A stretch of 64,000 bases of DNA from Chitinophagaceae bacterium (GCA_016720775.1 JADKJX010000009.1:1-64000), one strand, 5' to 3'. Shown: positions 6,879-16,636, counted from the first letter of the stretch. Notes: generated from the letters alone by a model not told the origin. Translations and numbers: made by a program.

Positions 6879-8162
6879 TCACTTACCAGTCTTATAAACC
6901 ACCCCATCCTTCATCACCCATTTCACATCACCCAGCAGTTTGATATTTTTTGTGGGGTCACCTTTAATGGCAATGATGTCTGCATAGTTGCCGATCTTTA
7001 TCTCTCCCAGCAATGGCTGACCAAGCAGGGCAGATGCATTGATGGTAGCAGTTTGTATGGCCTGTAACGGGGAGTAACCATACTGCACCATAAATTCAAA
7101 GTCTTTGGTTTGAGGTTCGTGCCAGTCGTAGCCGCCGATATCGGTGCCGTAAGCAATCTTTATCCCGGCTGCTGTTGCTTTTTTAAAGAGGGCGGGTTCT
7201 GTTTCGGAAAAATATTTATTGATGGGGCTGCCGGCTTTGGCTCTTCCTTCGGCAACATAATCATTCACGTAAATAGTGGGGCACCAGTACACATTCTTCT
7301 GAACCATCAGTTGTATGCATTCATCGTCCATACCAAAACCATGTTCAATAGATGTGGCACCTGCATTGATGGCGGCTAGTATGCCATCTCTTGTTACAGC
7401 ATGTGCGGCCAGTTTCCGGCGGCTGCGTATCGTTTCATCGCCAATGGCCATTATCTCTTCGGTGGTAAAATTGGGGATGCTTCGGTAACTGCCATCCGCA
7501 AGTCTGGTATAACCACGATCGGCATAAATTTTTATCCAGTCGGCGCCATGAGCGATCTGTTCTCTTACTACTCTGCGGCCTTCATCGGCACCGGTAATTT
7601 CTGCAAGTCCCTTGGGCATTTTTAATTCCCAGGCATAGGTACTCTCGCTAAGCGGGTAATGACCGGTTGTATTAATAGCAAGCGTGGATACAAACATGCG
7701 TGGGCCGGGGATAACGCCCCTGTTGATCGCTTTTTTAAGATCCACATCGGCATAACCTGCGCCTTCAGTGCCCAGGTCCCGTATGGTAGTGAAACCATTC
7801 TGTAAAGCTATGTTGCAACTGTTCACGGCTCTTATGGTGCGGTAGGGAACAGATTCTTTGAGTACCTGCACATCATAATCTTCGGCAGTGATATCGCCCT
7901 GCAGCAATACATGGGTATGGCAATCGATGAGTCCGGGCATTACGGTATATTCCGACAGATCAATGACGGTATCGGCTTTTAATTTTACCATGGCGCCGGG
8001 CTGCGATATCATTTCGATGACATTTCCTTTTACCAGGATGGTCACATTTTTATTCAGTATGCCGGTGCGTACGTCGAGTAGCTGGCCGCATTTGATGGCG
8101 GTTGTTCGTTGAGCGGAGGCTGTTAATGAAATGATGCAGGTGAAGATGAGGAGAAGGCGCAT
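6879..8162 (-). CDS. Secreted metal-dependent amidohydrolase
   Basis: I place the start at the ATG at 8162, because MRLLLIFTCIISLTASAQ is a good signal peptide; the frame is open further upstream but nothing there looks coding. Metal ligands of the amidohydrolase superfamily are visible: HTH after GLIDC, AAHAVTRDG, SIEHGFG and YGTDIGG (the last Asp). This pattern matches the imidazolonepropionase-like/Xaa-Pro dipeptidase group, whose extracytoplasmic members hydrolyse cyclic amides or dipeptides. The serine hydrolase follows on the same strand. Confidence 0.87.
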   Translation of the reverse strand: MRLLLIFTCIISLTASAQRTTAIKCGQLLDVRTGILNKNVTILVKGNVIEMISQPGAMVKLKADTVIDLSEYTVMPGLIDCHTHVLLQGDITAEDYDVQVLKESVPYRTIRAVNSCNIALQNGFTTIRDLGTEGAGYADVDLKKAINRGVIPGPRMFVSTLAINTTGHYPLSESTYAWELKMPKGLAEITGADEGRRVVREQIAHGADWIKIYADRGYTRLADGSYRSIPNFTTEEIMAIGDETIRSRRKLAAHAVTRDGILAAINAGATSIEHGFGMDDECIQLMVQKNVYWCPTIYVNDYVAEGRAKAGSPINKYFSETEPALFKKATAAGIKIAYGTDIGGYDWHEPQTKDFEFMVQYGYSPLQAIQTATINASALLGQPLLGEIKIGNYADIIAIKGDPTKNIKLLGDVKWVMKDGVVYKTGK

Positions 8163-8221
8163 GGGGGTTGATTTTGGTAGAACAAAGTACATAAAATTGA
8201 ATTGTTCTTTTTGCTTCTCCA

Positions 8222-8271
8222 AATTCTTCGACTTCGCTCAGAAGAACCAAATCCTTCGACTCGGCTCAGGA
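8222..8271. repeat. Pair of TTCGACT-type short palindromic repeats
   Basis: 8222-8245 reads like TTCTTCGACTTCGCTCAGAA and 8252-8271 like CCTTCGACTCGGCTCAGG. Related copies lie at about 15033-15052 (reverse) and 57713-57732. No gene is visible between 8163 and 9194 on either strand. Confidence 0.6.
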
Positions 8272-8278
8272 GGAGCCC

Positions 8279-8371
8279 CACAATCGATTACATCCCGATT
8301 GTGTCCGCCAACTGGCGGACTAATTAAACTTCAGTACTACTGTAGCTTCAGCATTGGTAATTCTACTCTTA
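8279..8371. repeat. Dispersed hairpin-containing element, copy A
   Basis: It consists of a hairpin CACAATCG/CGATTGTG (8279-8303), a second hairpin GTCCGCC/GGCGGAC (8303-8320), then a 38-base core (8334-8371) that matches 14928-14965 at 35 of 38 positions. Copy B has the same order. No protein frame is shared, so it looks like a non-coding repeat. Confidence 0.65.
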
Positions 8372-8633
8372 TGGTTTAGGAATCTAAAAAACAAAATTCC
8401 TATTTGATTTTATGCATACCCACTGCCTGCTATTCAGCAAAGGGCTTTGAAGTGTGGGCCTCGGAAAAAATTGCGTTAAGAAAATCTGTAGGCAAGGAGT
8501 AAAAATGAAATTAATGTTACAGTGTTCAGCAATATTGTTAGCTGGTAAGTCGCACATAGCCGGGATCTATTCAACTGTTGTGACTATTTCATTTTACCCT
8601 TGACGGAAGATTTTTAGCTTTTTTTTCCGCAGC

Positions 8634-8793
8634 CCTTGATTTTTGTTTCTTTTCATCAAGGAAAAGAAAATCAGAATTTTTTTGTGAAGAAGTAAAAAGA
8701 AAAACAATAATCAGAAAGCATATACAAATAAAGCGCCTTTTATTTTTTACTTTTCTTTTTGCCTTGATGCAAAAAGAAACAAAAAAATCAAGG
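8634..8793. repeat. Large inverted repeat built of two CCTTGAT hairpins
   Basis: 8634-8661 and 8762-8793 each start CCTTGAT and end ATCAAGG around T- or A-rich loops, and they also pair with each other. The rest of the 8163-9194 gap has only low-complexity A/T-rich sequence and no supportable gene. A related start (CCTTGATTTTTTGTTTC) occurs at about 15013. Confidence 0.6.
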
Positions 8794-9194
8794 CGAACCC
8801 GAACGCCTCCGGCCGTTTCGCCGGCCAGCGCCACAGTACCAGTATACCTTTATCAGATCAGTCTATTAAATAGTCTATTGTTCATGGTTTTCCTGAATAG
8901 CATGCAGTAAAACTTTTGAAGTGTGGTAATTCACCTGCCGGTCAAGAACAAAATCGAAAACTACCGGAACCATAATTATCTCACTGAATCAATTAGGATG
9001 GGTATGTATTAAAAAAATAGCGGGTTCCTGCAATCGGCCTGTATTTGTTTGCGGCCGCATTTTTTTGCTACTACAGCAATTCCGATAATCCCGACAGGCT
9101 GATAATATCCTTAACAGCCTGCAAATCTAATCGTAGTTTATCTTTTTACTAATAATTAACCGCATCACGCTGCATTTTAATTTATCTTTCCCTA

Positions 9195-10931
9195 ATGAAA
9201 TTTTCACTGAGCATCGTTTCAATACTGTTCACTGCAACGGCCTTTTCTCAAAACGATAAGCCCTTTATAAAACTGGTAGAGCCAACCGGCGAACAAAATA
9301 ATGTGAAGACATCAAGGCAGTTCATTGTGGGCAGCACCTGCAAAAGCTGCGGACTGAGTATCAACGACCAGCCGGTAAAAGTTTATGCCACCGGCGCTTT
9401 TGCTTACGAGGTTAATTTAAAACCCGGCGATACGGCTCTTAACTTAGTGTCTTTTGTTCCACCCGACAGAACCAGTGTAAAAAGAATTACCTACAGCTAT
9501 ACATTACCGCCGCCACCCGATACAGTAAAGACATTAGAGATCGCCAGTATTGAGACCTTTCCCGAAGGAAATTTATTTGTGCAGGCGGGCGACCGGATAA
9601 AGTTTAAAGTAAAAGCATTAACCGGTTGTAAGGTTTTTGCTAATAAAAATATTCCATTGTATGAAATGCCCAACAATAAAATGCCCGGCATTTACCAGGG
9701 CGAATACGTGGTGAAAGAAACAGACAGCTTCCTGGTCTCAAAAATTCCGGTCAGCATTACCGATTCAACCGGCAAAACAGTTACAAAAGAAACAAAGAGC
9801 TGGGTGAGTATATTTGGTCCGCTGGCACCGGATGTTGCTGTTACCAAAGGAAGGCTGGCGTATCTATTATTCGGCCTCGGAGATGACCGGCTTGGTGGAG
9901 CCAAAGTTGGTTACCTCGATTCGATGATCTTATTGAAAGTGATTGGCAAAGTGGGCAACAAGTATAAAGTACAACTGTCGAAATACCGTACTGCTTTTAT
10001 AGAAGAGGATGGGGTTGATTTTTTACCCAAGGGAAGTTTTACGCCGGAGTCGCTTACCGGTAAGTGGACGGTGTATGGCGACAGCAGCTATGATTATGTG
10101 CAACTCGGATTGTCTGCAAGATTGCCATACCAGAGTTTTCAGCTCATCGATCCATCGAAAATTGTAGTGGATGTTTTTGGCGCTACCAATAACACCAACT
10201 GGATAACACAACTGGAAAATACGAAGGAGATAAAAAATGTGTCTTATGAACAACTGGAGGATGAGGTCTTTCGCATTACCATCGAATTGAAACATGCACA
10301 ACACTGGGGCCATGCGATCTATTACAAGGGCAATACCCTGGTGGTAAGAATAAAAAGGCAGCCGCAAAATTTATCGTTGAACAATTTAACCATTGCCATA
10401 GATGCCGGGCATGGCGGCACCAATGTGGGTGCAGGTGGCCCAACAGGCTCATCAGAAAAGATGCTGACTCTGGCGGTTTCATTGAAACTACAGAAGACAT
10501 TACAGCAGGCGGGGGCAAAAGTGATCATGACAAGAACAACCGAACGAACTTTTGATAACAGGGAACGTATCTTGTTTTACCGCGACAGCATGCCGGACCT
10601 GCTGGTGAGCATTCACCTGAATTCGGCCGCCGATCCCATACGGGTTACCGGCACCAGTACCTTTTACCGCTACCCGGGCTTCCGAAACCTGAGCAACTTT
10701 ATCTATAAACGTATGCTGGAACTTGGCTTGAATGAAATGGGCAATAACAGCAGTTTTAATTTCATGCTCAACAGCCCGATCGAATATCCCAATGCATTGG
10801 TGGAAACACTTTTCATCAGCAACCCCGAAGATGAGATGAAGATACTGGATGAAAAATTCCAGCAGCAGATAGCGGATAAAGTTGTGTTGGGCATAAAGGA
10901 TTTCCTGGAGAGTTGTAAAAAAGATAAATGA
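9195..10931 (+). CDS. N-acetylmuramoyl-L-alanine amidase (Amidase_3)
   Basis: A 578-residue secreted protein: signal peptide 1-19 (TAFSQ), Bacteroidota-specific beta-rich regions, an AMIN-like segment around residues 300-395 (VQLGLSARLPYQSFQLIDPS), then an AmiC-type zinc amidase domain (about 398-575). Zinc ligands and the catalytic Glu sit in IDAGHGG, SSEKML, SIHLNSAAD and VETLFISN. It cleaves the amide bond between N-acetylmuramic acid and L-alanine in peptidoglycan during cell separation. A REP hairpin pair begins 3 bases after the stop, followed by a decayed copy of this gene's own last 13 codons. Confidence 0.92.
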   Translation: MKFSLSIVSILFTATAFSQNDKPFIKLVEPTGEQNNVKTSRQFIVGSTCKSCGLSINDQPVKVYATGAFAYEVNLKPGDTALNLVSFVPPDRTSVKRITYSYTLPPPPDTVKTLEIASIETFPEGNLFVQAGDRIKFKVKALTGCKVFANKNIPLYEMPNNKMPGIYQGEYVVKETDSFLVSKIPVSITDSTGKTVTKETKSWVSIFGPLAPDVAVTKGRLAYLLFGLGDDRLGGAKVGYLDSMILLKVIGKVGNKYKVQLSKYRTAFIEEDGVDFLPKGSFTPESLTGKWTVYGDSSYDYVQLGLSARLPYQSFQLIDPSKIVVDVFGATNNTNWITQLENTKEIKNVSYEQLEDEVFRITIELKHAQHWGHAIYYKGNTLVVRIKRQPQNLSLNNLTIAIDAGHGGTNVGAGGPTGSSEKMLTLAVSLKLQKTLQQAGAKVIMTRTTERTFDNRERILFYRDSMPDLLVSIHLNSAADPIRVTGTSTFYRYPGFRNLSNFIYKRMLELGLNEMGNNSSFNFMLNSPIEYPNALVETLFISNPEDEMKILDEKFQQQIADKVVLGIKDFLESCKKDK

Positions 10932-10933
10932 TG

Positions 10934-10984
10934 CTGAGTCAGAGACTCAGGACCAGGGCATCCCGGTCAGAGACCGGGACGAGA
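10934..10984. repeat. Solo REP doublet related to the RAYT ends
   Basis: Two perfect hairpins: CTGAGTC-AGA-GACTCAG (10934-10950) and CCCGGTC-AGA-GACCGGG (10962-10978), followed by ACGAGA. The same second hairpin and spacing flank the RAYT gene (22237-22285 and, inverted, 21601-21663). This copy has no transposase. Confidence 0.85.
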
Positions 10985-10992
10985 TAGAGTAG

Positions 10993-11031
10993 CTGGGCAT
11001 CAAAGACTTTCCTGAAAATTGTAAAAAATAA
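10993..11031 (+). repeat. Decayed copy of the amidase gene 3' end
   Basis: It encodes LGIKDFPENCKK and a stop, matching the amidase end LGIKDFLESCKKDK. The REP doublet lies between the two copies. Confidence 0.6.
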
Positions 11032-11037
11032 TTTTTA

Positions 11038-11778
11038 TCAACGGTACGTGTCTTTCCGTTTGTTGTAAAACGTATCGTCATGCAACCGGTTGGTAATTGT
11101 GGTGATCACAATCACTAAAAAGAAAAGCGACAACATGATCTGTATTACCACCAGTTTAATTACCAGGGGATCTACCGGTGCAATATCTCCATAACCGATC
11201 GTAGCCGAGGTCACGAAACTGAAATAGATCGTCTGCAGGTCGGTAAGCGGATGGCCGGCTGAGAAAATGATCCTTCCCGGTATCGTATTGGAATCATCTA
11301 TGTATGAATAAATAAAAGCAAAGCAGATAATTATCTCCAGTATGTTGATCAATGTCATAAGCAGGGTTCGCTTAAAACTGATGGGCTGTCTATGTATGTC
11401 GTTCAGGAAGATCTTACTGAACATGAAATGAACGGTATCGATGGTAAGAATAAGGGAGATGATCAATGCGGTAAGCGAGGTGGTAAGGTCCATCCTGAAG
11501 AGAAAAAAATACCAGCTTATTTTAAACAGGCTGTATGCCTCGATCACCACTTTCCTGATCAGCAATTGTTTTCTCCCGCAAAGCTGCCTGATAAAAGTTC
11601 CCGGCATAATAAAGGATAATAACATAAGTACGAGGCGGAGAATACGTTCCAGGCCGAAATCATTGTAGGACCTGTTGTGCCATATCTGCCTGAGGGCAAG
11701 GGTTTCTTTAAGGTAAACACTCCGGGGTTTGCTTTCGGGCCTGTTTGTGCCCATGATGAGTTTGGTAATAAAATTCAT
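11038..11778 (-). CDS. Two-TM-pore potassium channel family protein
   Basis: A 246-residue membrane protein. The selectivity filter TSATIGYGDIAP (about residue 195) with a helix on each side is the K+ channel pore. Two to three further hydrophobic segments precede it (LRLVLMLLSFIMPG, ALIISLILTI, ILEIIICFAFIYSYI), giving a voltage-sensor-like N-terminal half without obvious Arg repeats. No C-terminal RCK domain is present; the protein ends shortly after the last helix. It probably conducts K+ across the inner membrane. It lies 7 bases after the 981-residue propeller gene on the same strand. Confidence 0.85.
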   Translation of the reverse strand: MNFITKLIMGTNRPESKPRSVYLKETLALRQIWHNRSYNDFGLERILRLVLMLLSFIMPGTFIRQLCGRKQLLIRKVVIEAYSLFKISWYFFLFRMDLTTSLTALIISLILTIDTVHFMFSKIFLNDIHRQPISFKRTLLMTLINILEIIICFAFIYSYIDDSNTIPGRIIFSAGHPLTDLQTIYFSFVTSATIGYGDIAPVDPLVIKLVVIQIMLSLFFLVIVITTITNRLHDDTFYNKRKDTYR

Positions 11779-11785
11779 TGTTGGT

Positions 11786-14731
11786 TCATTTTTTTAGCGA
11801 AGTATATTTTTTCCAGGTAATGGCAAATCCCTTTTCCGCTTCTTTTGCTGCCGCAATGGCCTGTGTGGTAGGGGGAAGGTCGCTGTCCTGTAAAATATTC
11901 TGTATGCTGCTGAAGGTCCTGGAATATGTGTTCAGTTCTTTACGGAGTTCTGCAGATTTATCATCTTCTGCAATTATTTCTTTTAAAGCGCTCATGCATT
12001 TTTGAATATTGTTGTAAGACATTACACTGAGGTCGTGTTGCAATGTCAGTTCCTTTACACTTGTTTTCACTCTTGGGTCCATCTTTACGGTGAATGACTG
12101 CTGGTATAATTTTCCGTCAACCGTTAACCAGGCTTTGTAGGTTCCGGGCAATACCCAGGGTGAGGTAGGATCCGGCGCCGTGTTTATATAGGTAGCCGAG
12201 ATGGGATAAGTTGGCGGAAGGTTCAATGGCTGGTAGTGCATGTCCCAGGTAAAGCGATGAGAACCTGCTGTTGTAGAAAGCAACTGTTGTGGCCGTATCC
12301 AGTAAGGCGGGACATTGTTTGCCGGAATTTTATAGAGCGTATCATCTGAAGAATACTTACGGATCACTTTTCCTTTGCTGTCGAGAATTTCAAGTTGAAC
12401 ATTTGCCACATTGCTGTTGAGATAATAATTAATGATGGCACCATCGGGTGGATTCTGCCCGGCGGGTTCTTCCTGCGGCACCGGTGTATCGGGATACATG
12501 CACCACCTTACCCGTGTAGCCGTTTGTGGTTTGTAAAGAATCGGGGATGAGTTTGCAAGTTTATCAGTTAACTGGCGTAATGCTGTGATGTCATCCAGTA
12601 TCCAGAAACTCCTTCCATGGGTTCCGATCACCAGGTCGTCATCTTTAATAACGAGATCCCTGATGGATGTGGCCGGCATATTTAATCTTAATGATTGCCA
12701 GTTGGCACCATCATCAAAAGAAACATATACAGCTCTTTCGCTTCCGGCAAATAATAATCCTTTCCTGATGGGATCTTCTTTAACCACGTTAATGGGATCA
12801 TTGGGCAAACCATTTACGATCTCGGTCCATGTTTTTCCGCCATTGGTTGTTTTGTAAATGTGCGGACGCTGGTCGTCGCAACGTATCCTGTTTACGGCAG
12901 CATAAGCTGTGTTCTTATCGGTATGACTGGCATCCATTAACGAAACCTTGCTCCAGCTTGTTATTGCAGGAGGCGTTACGTTCTTCCATGTCTTACCGCC
13001 GTTCCTTGTTACATGAATGAGCCCGTCATCGGTTCCGCACCAGATGGTATTGATGTCAACATAAGAGGGCGCCACCGTATAGATCACACCACGGCGGGGC
13101 ATTGTTTTCATTTCATCTTTAGTATAGATACCAACCGCTTCAGGAATATCCCAGCTTTCTCTTGAAAGATCGGGGCTGATGATACTCCATTTATTTCCGC
13201 CATCTGTTGTTTTAAACAATACATTACCGGCATAGTACAATGTTTTTTTATCAATGGGATTGAACAATACCGGCGCTGTTCTTAAAAAACGATATTTACC
13301 ACTACGCACTGCTTCGGGTGAAATGTTTTGAGATTGCCCGTTCCGTTTATCATAGCGGGAGATCTTTCCGCCATAAACAATGTTCGGATTCAACGGATCG
13401 GCAACCACATACCCATATTCTTCTGCAGCAACGGGATGCCACTCCCGGTAAGAAATTTGTCCGTCATTGCCTCGGGATGCAATGCCCACGCTGCCACTTT
13501 CCTGCTGGCCACTGTACACATTGTAGGGAAAATCATTATCGGCACTTACATGGTAAAACTGTGCGGTAGGTTGATTGTACCAGCTCGAAAAACTTTCTCC
13601 GCCATTTACCGTGATCACAGCACCCTGGTCGCTGGCAATTAACATAATATTGCTGTTATCGGGGTTGATCCAGATGCGGTGGTAATCATCGCCGCCCGGA
13701 GCACCACGAAATGCCGACCATGTCTTTCCTCCGTCCATACTTTTCCAGGTAACTACGTCGGCACTGTAAACAATGTCTGCATTTTTTGGATCGGCTTTTA
13801 CTTCGGCAAAGTCACTTCCTCTTCCCCAAAGCCGTTCGTCGGCATTTATATTTTTCCATGTTTCGCCGGCATCATCACTGCGGTAAATGCCGCCATACTT
13901 TCCGGCATCAACTGTTGCATATAAGCGGTTGCTGTTGGAGGGTGCAATGCAGAAACCAATTCGTCCCAATCCCTGTTCGGTTGTTGGCAATCCGGTGGTA
14001 AGTTTTTTCCAGGTGGTTCCGCCATCAATACTTTTAAAAAGACCGCTTTCTTTTCCGTTCCATGCGCCGTTCTCCCAGGGCCCTTGCCGGCCTGCCCACA
14101 TATCTGCATAAATGATGTTGGAATTATTGGGGTCGATGGTAACCTGGATAGCCCCGGTATTTTCATCTTTGTATAAAACCTGTTCCCATGTCTTTCCGCC
14201 GTCAAGCGTTCTGTAAACACCACGTTCTTTATTGGGTCCGTATGGATGGCCGAGAACTGCTGCGAAAACGCGGTTCTCATTTTTAGGGTCAATAGCCATG
14301 CCGCCGATCTGTTGCCCGTCTTTAAGCCCGGTGTTTATCCATGTCTTGCCGCCATCGGTTGATTTATAAATTCCATCACCTACACTTAAGTCGGGTCGTT
14401 GCAATCCTTCGCCACTGCCTACATAAATTACATTGGGGTTAGAAGAAGAAACAACAATGTCGCCAACGCTTCCGGTTGGCTGGTCATCAAAGATCGGTTT
14501 CCAGGTACGGCCATAATCATTGGTCTTCCACACGCCGCCATTGTTTACACCGATATAAAATACATTGGGCTGCCCGGGAACACCTACGGCTCCAACGGTT
14601 CTGCCGCCACGGTGTGGGCCAATGCATCGCCATTTCATAGCATTAAAATATTTTGCATCGAAATTTTGTGCGTATGAATTGACAGGTTGCAAAAGAAGTA
14701 TTGCAATTGCGATTTTTGAAAGGACTTTCAT
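11786..14731 (-). CDS. Secreted Asp-box (sortilin/BNR-like) beta-propeller protein
   Basis: A 981-residue protein with a signal peptide (1-21, VNSYAQ). About ten Asp-box motifs of the form S-x-DGGxTW repeat through residues 60-690 (STDGGKTW, TLDGGKTW, SIDGGTTW, SDDAGETW, SMDGGKTW and so on). This builds a double propeller like sortilin Vps10 or exo-glycosidases of the GH74/BNR type. After the propeller come beta-sandwich regions and a C-terminal helical part. Such proteins are often annotated as glycosyl hydrolases, but I see no proven catalytic residues. Likely periplasmic or surface located; substrate unknown. Confidence 0.82.
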   Translation of the reverse strand: MKVLSKIAIAILLLQPVNSYAQNFDAKYFNAMKWRCIGPHRGGRTVGAVGVPGQPNVFYIGVNNGGVWKTNDYGRTWKPIFDDQPTGSVGDIVVSSSNPNVIYVGSGEGLQRPDLSVGDGIYKSTDGGKTWINTGLKDGQQIGGMAIDPKNENRVFAAVLGHPYGPNKERGVYRTLDGGKTWEQVLYKDENTGAIQVTIDPNNSNIIYADMWAGRQGPWENGAWNGKESGLFKSIDGGTTWKKLTTGLPTTEQGLGRIGFCIAPSNSNRLYATVDAGKYGGIYRSDDAGETWKNINADERLWGRGSDFAEVKADPKNADIVYSADVVTWKSMDGGKTWSAFRGAPGGDDYHRIWINPDNSNIMLIASDQGAVITVNGGESFSSWYNQPTAQFYHVSADNDFPYNVYSGQQESGSVGIASRGNDGQISYREWHPVAAEEYGYVVADPLNPNIVYGGKISRYDKRNGQSQNISPEAVRSGKYRFLRTAPVLFNPIDKKTLYYAGNVLFKTTDGGNKWSIISPDLSRESWDIPEAVGIYTKDEMKTMPRRGVIYTVAPSYVDINTIWCGTDDGLIHVTRNGGKTWKNVTPPAITSWSKVSLMDASHTDKNTAYAAVNRIRCDDQRPHIYKTTNGGKTWTEIVNGLPNDPINVVKEDPIRKGLLFAGSERAVYVSFDDGANWQSLRLNMPATSIRDLVIKDDDLVIGTHGRSFWILDDITALRQLTDKLANSSPILYKPQTATRVRWCMYPDTPVPQEEPAGQNPPDGAIINYYLNSNVANVQLEILDSKGKVIRKYSSDDTLYKIPANNVPPYWIRPQQLLSTTAGSHRFTWDMHYQPLNLPPTYPISATYINTAPDPTSPWVLPGTYKAWLTVDGKLYQQSFTVKMDPRVKTSVKELTLQHDLSVMSYNNIQKCMSALKEIIAEDDKSAELRKELNTYSRTFSSIQNILQDSDLPPTTQAIAAAKEAEKGFAITWKKYTSLKK

Positions 14732-14878
14732 AAGCGGTTGTTTGGGGATATTGAAATTACAAATAAAGAAGCAGATAGTCTGCCTTTCTTGGTAATAAAA
14801 ACAGGGTTAATAAAAGTGATTCCCTGTTTTTTATTGTCACTTTTTTGCTTGCCCAAAAAAGTAACCAAAAAAGGGCAC

Positions 14879-14965
14879 CCTGAATCGATGTACGGCCCGA
14901 TTCAGGGGACAGCTCTGTTGAACATTTGTACTACTGTAGCTTCTGCATTTGTAATTCTATTCTTA
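14879..14965. repeat. Dispersed hairpin-containing element, copy B
   Basis: A hairpin CCTGAATCG/CGATTCAGG (14879-14906) is followed by a 38-base core (14928-14965) shared with 8334-8371. The surrounding gap 14732-15083 holds no gene I can support; its remaining sequence is A/T-rich repeat material similar to that at 8163-9194. Confidence 0.65.
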
Positions 14966-15083
14966 GGTGCAAGTAACAAATGGAAACAAAACCCCATTTA
15001 ATAATTATCGACCCTTGATTTTTTGTTTCTCCTGAGCAGGGCCGAAGGGTGTATCAAGACAAAAGAAAGTAGAAAGAAAACAA

Positions 15084-16547
15084 TTAAAAGTTTGGGATTA
15101 TCAGCGGCAGCAGCAGCCAACTGAACAGTGTGATGAGTATCACGCAGATAATATTCAGCACAAACCCTGTTTTGATCATCTGGTTAAGTTTGATATGCCC
15201 GCTGGCAAATACGATCGCATTGGGCGGGGTGCCCATCGGCATCATGCTGGCACAACTGGCGCCGAGTGTCATGGGAATGCCGAGCAGCAATGGATTGATG
15301 TGTAAGGCATCTGCCACGGCAGAGATCACCGGCGCCATTACGATCACCTGGGCAATATTGCTCATCACTTCACTTAAGAAAACAGAAATAAGGGTAACGA
15401 TAAAAATGAGCACCAGGATATTATTTGTTGCAAAACCGGCGATGTACTGACCAAGATTTTCCATCAACTTTGCGTCTTCTAAAGATTTTGCCATGGCAAT
15501 ACCGCCGCCAAACAACAATAAAATTCCCCAGGCCATATTCTTCGTATCGGCCCACTCCAGCAACCGCTCTTCGGGTTCTTCTTTGTCTCTGCCGCTGGGA
15601 ACAATGAACAAACTCACGGCACCCAGCAATGCGATGATGCTGTCGTCTAACTGAAATAATTTTTGCGAGCTGTTGATGATGTCTTTCGTGATCCATAAAA
15701 AGGCCGTGCTGCAAAAAACGATCAGCACCCTTTTTTCCTGGCGGGAAAGTTTTCCCATTTCTTTCAGTTCTGAGTCAATGAATTGTTTTCCTTCAATACT
15801 ATGGGCAAGGCGGTTGGGGTATAACCATTTTACCATCACCAGGTAAAGAACGAACAATAAAACAATGGCTAAGGGCGCACACAACAGCATCCAGTTCATG
15901 AAATCAATGCCGTGTTTGTAGTGGGCATTCAGGTGGCTTATATATGCCACGTTGGGCGGCGTACCGATGACGGTTGCAATACCACCGAAGTTGCTGGCAT
16001 AGGCAAGGGACATCATCAGTGTTAAGGAGAAGTTTTTGATGTTTGCCTTAGGATCGGCGTGTTTACTGATGACATGGATGACCGATGCGCCGATGGGATA
16101 CATCATCATGGTAGTGGCCGTATTGCTCAGCCACATGCTTATAAAACCGGTTGAGAGTATAAAGCCGAGGATGATATTGTTGCCGTTGGTACCGGTGAAT
16201 TTTATAATGCTCAATGCGATCCGCTTATGCAGGTGCCATTTTTCAATCGCCATGCCCAGGAAGAAACCACCCATGAAAAGATAGATGATGGAATCGGAAT
16301 AGGCTTTGGAAATTTCTTTGATGGTATTGATGTTCAGGAGCGGATACAGGATAAGCGGTATTAAAGCCACAACCGGCAGGGGCATGGCATCCAGTACCCA
16401 CCAGCTTATCATCAGTACGGCGAGGGATAATACCAGTTTTGCTTTGGGATCAAGGGCAAGCGGGTTTGCAAAAAAGAAGAACAGGCAGAGTAATAACCCG
16501 GAGATCAGCGCCGCTTCCTTTTTGTATTTCTTAAAAAATCCTTTCAT
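15084..16547 (-). CDS. DASS (SLC13) family Na+/dicarboxylate or anion symporter
   Basis: A 487-residue membrane protein with about 11-12 hydrophobic segments. The two Ser-Asn-Thr-like signatures of the DASS family are present (MWLSNTATTMMMYP near residue 150 and VMSNIAQVIVMAPV near 395). PMGTPPNAIVFASG near the end is the second Na+/substrate loop. These carriers import succinate, citrate, sulfate or similar anions coupled to Na+. Substrate cannot be assigned. It is divergent from the plus-strand CMD gene. Confidence 0.9.
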   Translation of the reverse strand: MKGFFKKYKKEAALISGLLLCLFFFFANPLALDPKAKLVLSLAVLMISWWVLDAMPLPVVALIPLILYPLLNINTIKEISKAYSDSIIYLFMGGFFLGMAIEKWHLHKRIALSIIKFTGTNGNNIILGFILSTGFISMWLSNTATTMMMYPIGASVIHVISKHADPKANIKNFSLTLMMSLAYASNFGGIATVIGTPPNVAYISHLNAHYKHGIDFMNWMLLCAPLAIVLLFVLYLVMVKWLYPNRLAHSIEGKQFIDSELKEMGKLSRQEKRVLIVFCSTAFLWITKDIINSSQKLFQLDDSIIALLGAVSLFIVPSGRDKEEPEERLLEWADTKNMAWGILLLFGGGIAMAKSLEDAKLMENLGQYIAGFATNNILVLIFIVTLISVFLSEVMSNIAQVIVMAPVISAVADALHINPLLLGIPMTLGASCASMMPMGTPPNAIVFASGHIKLNQMIKTGFVLNIICVILITLFSWLLLPLIIPNF

Positions 16548-16605
16548 ACAGTTGGTAATCCTTAGCCAATTTATAACAGTTTCATCAATATATACATGCC
16601 GGGTT

Positions 16606-16613
16606 TAACTTTG
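16606..16613 (+). promoter_or_regulatory. Bacteroidota -7 box TAACTTTG
   Basis: Exact match to the TAnnTTTG consensus, 23 bases before the ATG at 16637. A weak TTTC lies at the -33 distance (16580). Predicted promoter for the CMD protein gene. Confidence 0.55.
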
Positions 16614-16636
16614 TGGCTTATTAATATTTTAAACGT

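Noticed and set aside
8589..8834. 81-codon minus-strand frame in the repeat-rich gap
   Set aside because: It is translated low-complexity A/T-rich inverted repeat.
13846..14292. 148-codon minus-strand frame within the Asp-box gene
   Set aside because: It is on the same strand but out of frame with a continuous 981-residue protein carrying ten Asp boxes.
14738..15001. 87-codon plus-strand frame containing LPKKVTKKGHPE
   Set aside because: It runs through the dispersed repeat copy B; copy A has no matching frame, so it is non-coding.
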